Assembly (NCBI GenBank): GCA_029432815.1
Contig: JAROBA010000019.1
Span: 1-64,000 of the forward strand
Source: Pontiellaceae bacterium B1224
GTDB taxonomy: Bacteria > Verrucomicrobiota > Kiritimatiellia > Kiritimatiellales > Pontiellaceae
Length of the DNA stretch: 64,000 nt
Direction of reading: 5' to 3'
The notes under the pieces were generated by a model. The model was not told where the DNA came from and did not search any database. It saw only the letters and a list, made by a program, of their open reading frames with translations. Position 1 is the first letter of the stretch. The number at the start of each line of letters is the position of its first letter. Shown here in pieces: positions 8,619-17,175 of the stretch. Position numbers and translations under genes: made by a program.

Positions 8619-9836
8619 ATGGAAGCGGTACGTATTCTTCTCGGCGGGGTTCCGTTCGGGCGCAATAATGTCGGTGATGAGGCCATTTTGGAATGCGTCG
8701 TCGGCATTCTGCGTGCTGTTTCGCCGGGGTGCGAAATCACGGTCAGCACCGACGATCAATCCGCAACGGAAGCGCGGCTCCAGGTTCAAACCGTTCCGCT
8801 TTTCGGATTTGACCCACCCTTCAGCCGCAAGCAAATGGAAGAATGCATTGCCCGTGCCGACGTGTTTATCTGGGCGGGAGCCACCGGACTTTCCGACTAT
8901 CCTGAAATTCCGCTCAGCATGCTGGAAGCCGCTCACCGGACCGGCACCAAAACTGTGGTGTGGGGCGTTGGGATGAACGATACATTCAATCCCTATATCT
9001 ACAGCATTCTGCCCGGGAAACGCCGAACGCTTCTGAATCTGCTGTCGCTGCTGACCTTTAATAAAATCCATTTTGCCCAACGTCTGGAAAAGCAGGCCGA
9101 AGACCGCGCGCGGGATAAAATTGCTAAAGAGCTTAACCAGTGCGATCTCGTGGTCCTGCGCGATCCGGAAACATTGACGGCTGTGCATCGTTGCGGCGAT
9201 GTCCCCCGGGCTGTTGTGGGGGCGGATTCCGCCGAAATGCTGGAGCCCGCCGATTGGGAGGAAATCACCCTCACCCGCGAAGCCCGGCAGATTCTGGATT
9301 CCAAAGCCCGGAAGATCGGGCTGTGTATATCGGCACAGCGCAAACTCGTTCACGAAAAGGAACTCATCGATTTTCTCGATCGGTTGGCCGACAAGAACTA
9401 TCGAATCGTTTTTCTGCCCATGAACCATTCAACCGATGCGCCGCTCATGGAAAAGCTGCGCGACAGGATGCAGAATAAATCGCACTCAACCATTATTGGC
9501 GGTAGACGCTCGCCCCGCGAAATTCTGGCCATTGCCGGCCGGCTGGATCTGGTCATCAGCAGTCGGCTTCATCTGCTCATTCTCGCCTCGGTGCTGCACG
9601 TTCCAATCATTGGAATCAGCCGAGGGAGTAAGGTGGATAATTTTCTGACGGCCTTCGGACACACCTCCGCCGGCAGTGTCGATGAATGCGACTTCGACCA
9701 CATGCAGAACGAACTCGATCGGCTGATCGACAGCCGGGATGAGTTTAAAGAGGTCAGTACCGCAGTCCATGAAATGCTGCTCCAGCGGTTGGAAGAAGCA
9801 AAGCTGCGGCTGGCACAGGTTTTACAGCGCGGCTAG
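8619..9836 (+). CDS. polysaccharide pyruvyl transferase family protein (CsaB-like)
   Basis: The family adds ketal pyruvate from phosphoenolpyruvate to envelope sugars. The start LLGGVPFGRNNVGDEAILE is the family's typical N-terminal motif. Later conserved blocks include ISAQRKLVHEKELIDFL, the GGRRSPREILAIAGRLDLVISSRLHLLILA segment near residue 300, and VPIIGISRGSKVDNF. An ATG at 8568 would add 17 residues; the internal ATG puts the family motif at the N-terminus, and neither has a strong ribosome binding site. The 3' end overlaps the convergent oxidoreductase by 15 bases. A dispersed palindrome (9601) codes the VPIIG segment. A pyruvylated surface polymer is inferred. Confidence 0.75.
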   Translation: MEAVRILLGGVPFGRNNVGDEAILECVVGILRAVSPGCEITVSTDDQSATEARLQVQTVPLFGFDPPFSRKQMEECIARADVFIWAGATGLSDYPEIPLSMLEAAHRTGTKTVVWGVGMNDTFNPYIYSILPGKRRTLLNLLSLLTFNKIHFAQRLEKQAEDRARDKIAKELNQCDLVVLRDPETLTAVHRCGDVPRAVVGADSAEMLEPADWEEITLTREARQILDSKARKIGLCISAQRKLVHEKELIDFLDRLADKNYRIVFLPMNHSTDAPLMEKLRDRMQNKSHSTIIGGRRSPREILAIAGRLDLVISSRLHLLILASVLHVPIIGISRGSKVDNFLTAFGHTSAGSVDECDFDHMQNELDRLIDSRDEFKEVSTAVHEMLLQRLEEAKLRLAQVLQRG

Positions 9837-11186
9837 ATAAACAGCCACTTCGGCCGCCGAGGTTTCCAACGTCAGGAAATCCTTCATGTTCTGGCTCGCT
9901 TGTACCGCTTTCCGCACGGGCTTCATCAGTTTTAGTTTTCCAATCAGCAGGCAGCCGACCAGCCTTCCGTCCCGGAACATAAACATGCGGTAGCCGCCCT
10001 CGGCATAATCCTCAATGGCCCGAAAGCTGCCATCCGCCGGTTTCACGGTTCCAATGCTGAGCATCGGCTTGCCGAGCACCTTCAGCAGATGCGACCGCGG
10101 AATGCCACCGAACTCCGTTGGAATGCCCGCCGCATTCATACCCGCAATTTTTCCCATATACATTGCCGGTGCCCAGGCTCCATAACGTACGCCATCATGC
10201 TCCGCCACATCACCAACAGCATAAACATCGGGATGCGTTGTCCGCAGAAAATTATCCACCAGCACTCCTTTTTTCACTGTCAGACCCGCCTGTTCCAGCA
10301 ACTCGGCATTCGCCCGATCGCCCGCCGTAATCACCACCACCTCCGCCGGAATCAACAGTCCGCGTTTCAGGTGCACCCCCGAAACGGCACCATCGCCGAT
10401 AATGCAATCCGCAATCGCATTCGTAACCACATCAATATCCAGTGTCTGCAGATGGGTCGCCAAAACATCGCTGCCCGCCGGATTCAGCTGCATCGGCATC
10501 AGATAATCAAACGCCTCCAGCACCGTCACATCCGCCTGTTGTTTAGCCAGTGCTCCAGCGGTTTCCAACCCCAGAATACCTCCACCGATACAGGCCACAC
10601 GCGTGCCCGGCTTGACGACTCCCAGAATCTGCCGGACATCATCAATGGTCCGCACGCTGAAAACATTCTTCAAATCCGTGCCCGGAACCGGTGGAATCCA
10701 CGGATGCGATCCGGTCGCCACAATCAGTTTATCGAAGGGAATCGTTTCGCCGCCTTCCATTTCTACCTGTTTTTCAGTCAGGTTAACCCGTTGCGCTACC
10801 GCACCGAGCCGGAGGTCGATCTGATGCTCCTCATACCAGGCCTGAGTATGCAGCGGTAAATTCTTTTCCACGAACTCTCCGGCCAGCAGGCGGGTCAGAT
10901 TCAGCCGCATATATGGGATTTCCTCCTCCATCGAAAGCAGCACAATGGATGCATTGGGCGCATATCCGCGCAGGGCCTCCGCCGCCGATACACCTGCAAT
11001 ACCCGCTCCGATAATCACAAAATGATCCTGACCCGGATCGCGCCGTTCAGGCCGTACTGCGGTTTCAATCTCTTTGAAATCCGCGGCAGGCGCATCGCAG
11101 ATCGGACAGATTTCCGGCGCTTCGTTTCCATAATGCAGGAACCCGCAGATCGAGCACCGCCAGGTTGTTTCTGAATGAGAACCCAT
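9822..11186 (-). CDS. rubredoxin-domain NAD(P)/FAD-dependent oxidoreductase
   Basis: The first 35 residues form a compact rubredoxin-type iron site with C11, C14, C27 and C30 (CSICG, CPICD). An FAD-binding Rossmann domain starts at residue 57 (GAGIAG at 60-65), an NADH-binding motif follows (ACIGGGILGLETAGAL), then the FAD-closing TTHPDVYAVGDVAEH and a C-terminal dimer-type domain. This order is known from NADH:rubredoxin oxidoreductase-like and nitrite-reductase-like flavoproteins. The fusion suggests NAD(P)H electrons pass through FAD to the bound iron for oxygen or peroxide defence, or as a donor to another reductase. The substrate cannot be told. The start has ordinary spacing and no neighbour on this strand. 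Confidence 0.85.
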   Translation of the reverse strand: MGSHSETTWRCSICGFLHYGNEAPEICPICDAPAADFKEIETAVRPERRDPGQDHFVIIGAGIAGVSAAEALRGYAPNASIVLLSMEEEIPYMRLNLTRLLAGEFVEKNLPLHTQAWYEEHQIDLRLGAVAQRVNLTEKQVEMEGGETIPFDKLIVATGSHPWIPPVPGTDLKNVFSVRTIDDVRQILGVVKPGTRVACIGGGILGLETAGALAKQQADVTVLEAFDYLMPMQLNPAGSDVLATHLQTLDIDVVTNAIADCIIGDGAVSGVHLKRGLLIPAEVVVITAGDRANAELLEQAGLTVKKGVLVDNFLRTTHPDVYAVGDVAEHDGVRYGAWAPAMYMGKIAGMNAAGIPTEFGGIPRSHLLKVLGKPMLSIGTVKPADGSFRAIEDYAEGGYRMFMFRDGRLVGCLLIGKLKLMKPVRKAVQASQNMKDFLTLETSAAEVAVYLAAL

Positions 11187-11315
11187 AATAATCCCTTATA
11201 TCTGAAGCTGAAATAAAGTGGTACCATTCTGATCAGGAACAAATCAGTAATAAAACGGCGGGAATCATGGATTTTCAGCCTTTGGTTCAAACTGCAGAAT
11301 TAAGCAGTTCGGGGG

Positions 11316-11343
11316 TTGACTCCATACTGAATATTCGCATAAT
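11316..11343 (+). promoter_or_regulatory. sigma-70-type promoter of tRNA-Thr
   Basis: TTGACT (11316-11321), a 16-base spacer and CATAAT (11338-11343) lie 47 bases upstream of the tRNA. Both boxes are near consensus. Confidence 0.65.
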
Positions 11344-11390
11344 GCGCCCTTCGTTTTTCAGCAGAGAAGTTTCAATGCAGGAAAACATCT

Positions 11391-11465
11391 GCCGGCGTAG
11401 CTCAGTGGCAGAGCAACGGATTTGTAATCCGTTGGTCGTCAGTTCGACTCTGACCGCCGGCTCCA
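11391..11465 (+). tRNA. tRNA-Thr (anticodon TGT)
   Basis: A full cloverleaf can be drawn: acceptor GCCGGCG paired with CGCCGGC, anticodon stem ACGGA/TCCGT around the loop TTTGTAA (anticodon TGT at 11423-11425), and the T-arm GTTCGAC. The CCA tail is encoded (11463-11465). A promoter lies upstream and a strong terminator follows at once, so it is a single-gene transcript. Confidence 0.97.
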
Positions 11466-11473
11466 TCTTTTTG

Positions 11474-11499
11474 GCCCCTGTTTTCAGGGGCTTTTTTTT
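11474..11499 (+). terminator. intrinsic terminator of tRNA-Thr
   Basis: Perfect stem GCCCCTG / CAGGGGC with a TTTT loop, followed by eight T residues (11492-11499), starting 9 bases after the tRNA. Confidence 0.93.
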
Positions 11500-11882
11500 G
11501 TTTTTACTCAGTAAAAACACGATTTATCTCTTTAGGTAATGTTTGAAACTGAGTGTTTCGGATTCCTTTTGTGGTATCAGTCTAAAGCCGCGAAGTACCA
11601 CAAGTTATTTTGGTATTTAGCCAAGTTCTGAAGATGAGTGTAATGAAGAGATCTAAGCTTCGTAGTAAAAGACTGTAGAATTACTGCTCATAATTCCCTA
11701 CTGCGTACTCATAATGGATATAGAAGCACAGAGCGGAGCAGAGGATTAACGATCTGCTACAGGCGGAAGGGACTCTTATACTTTCCGACCTTACACAACA
11801 TAGTAGTGGCCTGCCTATCGACGGGGTCAGCATGCTGGCCGCTTAACCATCCTTTTAAGAGGACTTAGATGAGTATCAAGCG
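11500..11882. other. 383-base region without a gene
   Basis: No credible reading frame on either strand. The only structures are an 8-bp inverted repeat, TTGTGGTA at 11569-11576 with TACCACAA at 11596-11603, and a short palindrome around CAGCATGCTG near 11829-11838. It lies between the tRNA terminator and the 3' end of the response regulator, and could hide a small RNA, but nothing shows one. Confidence 0.4.
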
Positions 11883-12551
11883 TTAGTCCTGATGTGAAAA
11901 AAGGCCGAGGTTGTGAGCTTTGTTGATGGCTGCGGGGGCATTGGGCACTTCGAGTTTCTGGTAGATGTGCCTGATATGCGTGGCTACGGTATTTCGGGAT
12001 ATGTGCAGGTGTGCGCCAATTTCCTGTTGTTCCATTCCTTCGGCGATCAAGGAGAGGATTTCCTGTTCCTTGCTTGTTAATTTGCAGGCGTCCGTATCTT
12101 TTTTCTTCGGCGCATGTTTCATGGTTTGGAGAATAAAGCCGGCAACCCGGGAGTCGAGGGATGCCCCGCCGTTCATGACCGTGTGGATGCCTTCAATAAT
12201 TTCTTTGTTTGTGGCGGATTTTAACAGATAGCCGTTTGTGCCTTTCTGGATGGCGTCGAGCACATCGGCTTCTTTATCCGACTGCGTCAGGATAATAATT
12301 TTTGTATCGGGAATCGCCTGCTGGAAATAAGGGATCGCTTCCAGTCCGTTCATGCTGGGCAGGTTAAGGTCAAGCAGGAGTACATCCGGTTCTTTGCGGG
12401 TGGACATCTGCTGCAGGCTGCGCAGCGCAAATTCAGCGGTGCCGAACTGGCTGATCAGTTCAATTTGATCATCTCCCTGAATCGCTCGGCTGACGGCCTT
12501 TCGATAAATTTCGCTGTCTTCCACCAGCATGACTTGAATTTTATTAGGCAT
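11883..12551 (-). CDS. NarL/LuxR-type response regulator
   Basis: The receiver domain occupies about residues 1-125, with the acidic pair E11/D12, phospho-acceptor D61 (LLLDLNLPSMNG) and K111-type switch region (LLKSATNKE). The C-terminal 65 residues are a LuxR-type helix-turn-helix (LTSKEQEILSLIAEGMEQQEIGAHL, then SRNTVATHIRHIYQKL). Its start overlaps the end of the discoidin sensor kinase by 8 bases, marking the two as a pair. The divergent sulfatase/glycosidase operon starts 330 bases beyond the kinase start, so that operon is the likely target. Confidence 0.9.
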   Translation of the reverse strand: MPNKIQVMLVEDSEIYRKAVSRAIQGDDQIELISQFGTAEFALRSLQQMSTRKEPDVLLLDLNLPSMNGLEAIPYFQQAIPDTKIIILTQSDKEADVLDAIQKGTNGYLLKSATNKEIIEGIHTVMNGGASLDSRVAGFILQTMKHAPKKKDTDACKLTSKEQEILSLIAEGMEQQEIGAHLHISRNTVATHIRHIYQKLEVPNAPAAINKAHNLGLFSHQD

Positions 12552-14565
12552 GGCTGTTCCTTGTTTTTTTTCGTCTGATTTTTCGAAGTGAACAGGTCAA
12601 TTTAACTGTTGTTCCTCCTTCGGGTACCGACTGGATGTCAAGATGTGCCCTCAGCATGCGGGCCCGCCGTTTGAGCGCTTTGGGCATGGGGGGCTCTTTT
12701 GATGAGTTCAGGCCGCAGCCGTTATCTGAAACGGTCAGTTGAAGCTCCTTGTCGGAAACCGTGAAATGGGAGGAAACGTGGGTCGCACTGGCATGGCGAA
12801 CTACATTGGTCAGGCATTCTTTGTAGAATAGGTATAAATCGATACAGGCGCGTTTTTTCAGCGTGCCCAGCCGGGCTGTATTTTCGAATGATGATTCGTG
12901 CTGAATATCAATCAATAAACGTTTGGCAATTCGCTGCATTTCGACGGGCAGGTTTTCATAGAGGCCGGGGCATTCCAGCATGTTCGTGCAGTAGCGCGTG
13001 GCGGCACCGGCCTGCTCGGTAAAGCTGCGGATATCATTGAGGGTGTCAACCAGTTCGGCAAGCTCTTCGCGTGGTTGGGCTGCTTCCACCTGGTCTTTGG
13101 CATGGTCGCCGAGCAGCCCGATGGCGTGAAGGTTGGCTCCGAGTTCATCATGCAGGTTGGCGGCGATGCGTTCGCGCGTTTTATAGACCGCCCGCTGCCG
13201 CAGAAACTGATCGATAATGATGATGATAAAGGTGCCAACAACAAGTATTCCGGTCAGCCAGAGTAGATACCGAAGGTTTGTTTTTTGCCGCACATAACGG
13301 TGGTTGAGCTCTGCGAGCACATGAGGGCGTTCTATTTCCAGATCGCGTCGGCGGGCAAGTTGATCTATCCAGGTTCGGATCGGGAGGATGTTTCCGTATA
13401 GATTCTTCCCGTCCGTCAAGGATTTCAGCTCGCGGCTTTCTCGTATGCTGTCGGAAAAGTTCCCTGTAAATACCCGGTTGACGGCTACATTGCGGTCATG
13501 GGAAAAGATTTCGATTTCAGCAAAGCCAACCCGTTTTCGTAATGAGGCGTAGTCTGGATTCTGGTACGGATCGTAGATGATGAGCCTAACATATCGGCAG
13601 GGAGTTTCTTCAATATTCCACATCATGATCGGACCGGTTTCATAGATCTCGCGGACGTTAAGTTCGAGCAGTTCAACCGCGTCGGAAAAATCCGGTTGGT
13701 TCGCGCCCTCGATAACCATTCTGCGCGGGATGGCAAGATCGCCGCTGGAGGATTGCGGAACGGTATCGCTTTGATCAACCGCATGTAGAGCTACCGTGTC
13801 AATAGGATAGGTCTTTCCCATATCCAGAGTAAGCATCGGAACATCAACGTCTTTCGGGTCGCAGATAAAGGCCAGACTTTGGTTGCCGTGGGCCGCATTC
13901 ATCAGATACGGGGTAAAGCCGTCGGTCAAGCCGCCGGGGAGCCAGCTTCTTGAATTGGGAACTCTTGGAGATGAGGTTGTGACCGGCCGATGCAGCGCAA
14001 TATTTTTGCTGCCGCTGAAAACCATGATTTCCGAGAGTTGGAAGATATAGCGGTTGTCATGATGCCGCGTTGCGAGCTTTGTAGCTTTGATACGGACCCA
14101 GGATGCTGTTTGGTTGGTACATGAAATAATATAGGGGGCGATGCCGGGATAGGTATCGTTTTTCTTTTCATAGGAGGCAATTACGGTGCCGTTGGTGTCG
14201 TTTCCCGTACCGACAATAACTTGAAGTTCCTGGGGGAATCCATCCCCGAGAAGGCCGGATTCCGCATGCCGCCAGACGGTAGGAATCAGCACAATCTGAT
14301 CAATAACCTGTTCACCGTCCAATTCAATCTGAAACCATTCCTCATGGTCGGGAGTTTCATAGGAGACGGACCGGAAGCCAATGGCGCCGACCCCGCTGCG
14401 AAGGCTCAGGTGAGCCAGTGTTTCGAGTTCCGAATCAATCTCCTTTATGCTTTTTTCCAATTCCGTGGTGGAGAGCGTTTGGAGCGTTATTTCAGCCGGG
14501 AGTGCCGGCACCGGAAGCAGGTTGGTCAATGCGGCGGCGACATAGATTTTAATGAACTTTTTCAT
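12544..14565 (-). CDS. sensor histidine kinase with two discoidin-like sensor domains
   Basis: Order of parts in 673 residues: a signal peptide (1-24), two F5/8 type C (discoidin)-like beta domains (about 45-185 and 186-357, each ending in motifs such as IFQLSEIMVFSG and VGFAEIEIFSHD), a membrane helix (432-453), a HisKA_3 domain with H472 (ERIAANLHDELGAN), and an ATPase domain (KECLTNVVRHA, then DNGCGL). Discoidin-type domains often bind sugars, so the outer part probably senses a polysaccharide or fragment. It pairs with the NarL-type regulator that overlaps its end and sits divergent to the polysaccharide operon. Both facts suggest it is that operon's switch. The domain call rests on pattern, not a search. 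Confidence 0.8.
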   Translation of the reverse strand: MKKFIKIYVAAALTNLLPVPALPAEITLQTLSTTELEKSIKEIDSELETLAHLSLRSGVGAIGFRSVSYETPDHEEWFQIELDGEQVIDQIVLIPTVWRHAESGLLGDGFPQELQVIVGTGNDTNGTVIASYEKKNDTYPGIAPYIISCTNQTASWVRIKATKLATRHHDNRYIFQLSEIMVFSGSKNIALHRPVTTSSPRVPNSRSWLPGGLTDGFTPYLMNAAHGNQSLAFICDPKDVDVPMLTLDMGKTYPIDTVALHAVDQSDTVPQSSSGDLAIPRRMVIEGANQPDFSDAVELLELNVREIYETGPIMMWNIEETPCRYVRLIIYDPYQNPDYASLRKRVGFAEIEIFSHDRNVAVNRVFTGNFSDSIRESRELKSLTDGKNLYGNILPIRTWIDQLARRRDLEIERPHVLAELNHRYVRQKTNLRYLLWLTGILVVGTFIIIIIDQFLRQRAVYKTRERIAANLHDELGANLHAIGLLGDHAKDQVEAAQPREELAELVDTLNDIRSFTEQAGAATRYCTNMLECPGLYENLPVEMQRIAKRLLIDIQHESSFENTARLGTLKKRACIDLYLFYKECLTNVVRHASATHVSSHFTVSDKELQLTVSDNGCGLNSSKEPPMPKALKRRARMLRAHLDIQSVPEGGTTVKLTCSLRKIRRKKTRNSHA

Positions 14566-14897
14566 GTTTCAGATTTTCACATCTACGTTAGTGCCCTGAG
14601 TTTCGAATGTAAATTCATCCTGCCGGGAAGCAGGGAGAACAGCTGTTTATAGGTAAAGTAATAAAGTCATACCTGATTTTGTGAGGCAAGGTTTAAAGGC
14701 GGCAGGCCTGTTTTTACGTGCCAACTCCGATTTGATAGACCGTAGCAGATGAATAATTGATAAAAATCATCATCCTGTGTGATGGGAAGGTTTTCCGGCA
14801 TCGTTACATTAATAGTGCATTGAGTCGTGTTGATGTTTTTCAAACTCTAGAGCTTTAACGGTTGGAAAAAGGATCGAACTAATCGAAGGAAATACGA
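14566..14897. other. 332-base divergent promoter region
   Basis: No gene. It must hold the promoters of the minus-strand two-component pair and the plus-strand polysaccharide operon. GAAGGAAA just before 14898 is a good ribosome binding site for the esterase-GH28 gene. I see no confident -35/-10 pair and no clear operator repeat. Confidence 0.5.
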
Positions 14898-17171
14898 ATG
14901 AAGAGATTTTTAAAACAATCAGCAATGTGCGTGGTGGCCTTCATCTGCACCCACACCCTGCCTTTACTTGCCGCGCCCTCCACAGAAATACCTGCGAAAA
15001 AGGTTGGCGGCGCTTCGGGGGAAATGGTGGATCCCATTGCGGGAGACCGTCCCGTGATCCGACTTTGGCCGATCGAGCAGGTCGGCGGTGTACAGAACCG
15101 GCTGAAGCATGAAGTAACCAACCGGGGTAAGATTCGATATGAACATGTGAAGGATCCCCATTTGGTTGTTTATCCGGTTGAGCGCAATGAGCCGACACCG
15201 GCGGTGATATATTGTCCGGGTGGTGGGTATCAGCATTTAACACCAAAGCCTGAGGTTATTGAATGGCTGAATGACAGCGGCATTACAGTGTTCATGCTCA
15301 AGTATACGGTGCCGAAAGATCGAGAAGCGGCGTTTGCAGATATGCAGCGCGCCATGCGCGTGGTGCGGCAGCATGCGAAGGAATGGAATGTCGAACCTGA
15401 TCAGATTGGTGTTTTAGGAAGTTCCGCCGGCGGACATTTGGTGGCCCGGCTGAGTCAGAATTATACGGCGCCAGCCTATCCGGCCATCGATGAAGCGGAT
15501 AAGCATAGTTGCGAGCCCGCGTTCGTGATCCTGAATTCCGTAGCTTATTTATTAACCAAAGAAGGTAAAACCTATGTGCCTCCCATCGCGGAAGAGTTCC
15601 ACATGGAAAATAAAGTGGCTCCAACCTTCATGGTTGCTGCGAAAGACGACAAAACGTTTTTTGCTGGAAACGTTGCATATGAAAAAGCGCTTAAAGCCGC
15701 CGGGGGAAGCGCGACGATCATTGTTTCTGAAACCGGCGGTCACGGACTGAAGGAAGTCGATTGGTATCCCGCATGCCGGGAATGGCTGTCGGGGCTTGGG
15801 ATCGATGTTTCCGGCGCAGAAAACACAGGGATGGTTTATAACGTGCAGAACTTCGATGCCGTGGGCGACGGAATTGCCATGGATACGACAGCGCTGCAGG
15901 CGGCCGTGGATGCCTGCACACAGGCCGGCGGGGGAACCGTTTGGGTGCCGGCGGGCGATTACGTGATCGGCACGCTGTGGTTGAAAAGCAATGTAACGCT
16001 GTCGCTGGATTACGGCGCAACGATTATGGGTAGCCAGGTGCATGCGGATTATCCCATCGATAATCTAAGACCCTCCCGCGAGGGAAACTCCGAATGTCTT
16101 CTTTATGCGGAGGACGCAACCAACATTCGGTTGGAAGGGCTAGGCACGATTGACGGGCGTGGGAAGCCGGAGTTCTTTCCGAAGAAGGCGGGGCCCGACG
16201 GCAAGGACAACCGACCAAGGCTGATCCGTTTCGAGAACTGCACGAATGTGGCGTTCTCGGGCCTGACCTACAAAAACCCGGCATTCTGGGGAATCCATTT
16301 AGTGGATAGTAAAGACATTCACATCAGCGGTGTGACGCTACGGATGAAGAATAATCATTCGAACAACGACGGCTTCGACATTGATGGCTGCGAAAACGTA
16401 TTGATTGAAAACTGCGATATTGAAGCGGGCGATGATGGCATTTGCCTCAAGAGTTCAAAATATCCGTGCCGGAATATTGTGGTTCGTAACTGCAAGGTCA
16501 CCAGTCATACAGCCGGGTTTAAGTGTGGAACGTCATCGAGCGGTGGCTTTATTGATGTGGATGTTTCGAATTGCTACTTTTTCGATTGCGCCATGGGGGG
16601 CATCAAACTCCAGATCGTGGATGGCGGACGTATGGAAAACATCAATATCTCGCGCATTGCAATGGATAATGTCGGTGCTCCGATTTTTATTCGTCTGGGC
16701 AATCGCGGGCGGGTTTATGGCGAAAACACCTACACCGGCACAAAGCTGCTGGATGCGAACAAATCCGAAGGCGCTTCGGTTGGCTCGATAAAAGGGATAA
16801 CGATCAGCGACGTGATGGCCAATGTGACGATTCAGCCGCGCGGGGATAAAGTGACGGATAAGGATATTGCCGAGGCCGGCCCCATCTTGATCTCCGGAAT
16901 TCCCGGCCATTATATTGAAGACGTCCTACTGGAAAATATCACCGTTTCCTATCCCGGCGGCGGAACCGAAGCGTATTCAGAAAATGAAGTGGCCGAGGAT
17001 GAAACGCGTTATCCGGAGCAGCGCTTCTTCGGAATTCTGCCCGCCTGGGGTGCCTACGTTCGCCATGCCGAAAATATTGAGTTCAAAAATGTGAAAATGA
17101 CCACGCGCGATCCGGATGCACGGGAACGCATTGTGCTGGATGATGCGATCTCTTTCAGGGAGGTTGAATAA
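14898..17171 (+). CDS. secreted esterase-GH28 fusion (carbohydrate esterase plus polygalacturonase-like)
   Basis: A signal peptide (1-26) is followed by an alpha/beta-hydrolase domain (about 60-305) with the oxyanion motif GGGY, nucleophile S176 in GSSAGGH, an Asp in AAKDD and a His in TGGHG. A family 28 right-handed beta-helix follows (about 315-757), opening VYNVQNFDAVGDG. Its catalytic acids are D491 (NNDGFD) and D512/D513 (GDDG). The usual GH28 GHG and RIK motifs are altered to HTAGFKCG and GGIKLQ, so the linkage cut may differ from polygalacturonan. Fusing deacylation to uronide cleavage suits a decorated, uronate-containing polysaccharide. It is first in the sulfatase operon, with ribosome binding site GAAGGAA. 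Confidence 0.85.
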   Translation: MKRFLKQSAMCVVAFICTHTLPLLAAPSTEIPAKKVGGASGEMVDPIAGDRPVIRLWPIEQVGGVQNRLKHEVTNRGKIRYEHVKDPHLVVYPVERNEPTPAVIYCPGGGYQHLTPKPEVIEWLNDSGITVFMLKYTVPKDREAAFADMQRAMRVVRQHAKEWNVEPDQIGVLGSSAGGHLVARLSQNYTAPAYPAIDEADKHSCEPAFVILNSVAYLLTKEGKTYVPPIAEEFHMENKVAPTFMVAAKDDKTFFAGNVAYEKALKAAGGSATIIVSETGGHGLKEVDWYPACREWLSGLGIDVSGAENTGMVYNVQNFDAVGDGIAMDTTALQAAVDACTQAGGGTVWVPAGDYVIGTLWLKSNVTLSLDYGATIMGSQVHADYPIDNLRPSREGNSECLLYAEDATNIRLEGLGTIDGRGKPEFFPKKAGPDGKDNRPRLIRFENCTNVAFSGLTYKNPAFWGIHLVDSKDIHISGVTLRMKNNHSNNDGFDIDGCENVLIENCDIEAGDDGICLKSSKYPCRNIVVRNCKVTSHTAGFKCGTSSSGGFIDVDVSNCYFFDCAMGGIKLQIVDGGRMENINISRIAMDNVGAPIFIRLGNRGRVYGENTYTGTKLLDANKSEGASVGSIKGITISDVMANVTIQPRGDKVTDKDIAEAGPILISGIPGHYIEDVLLENITVSYPGGGTEAYSENEVAEDETRYPEQRFFGILPAWGAYVRHAENIEFKNVKMTTRDPDARERIVLDDAISFREVE

Positions 17172-17175
17172 AACG

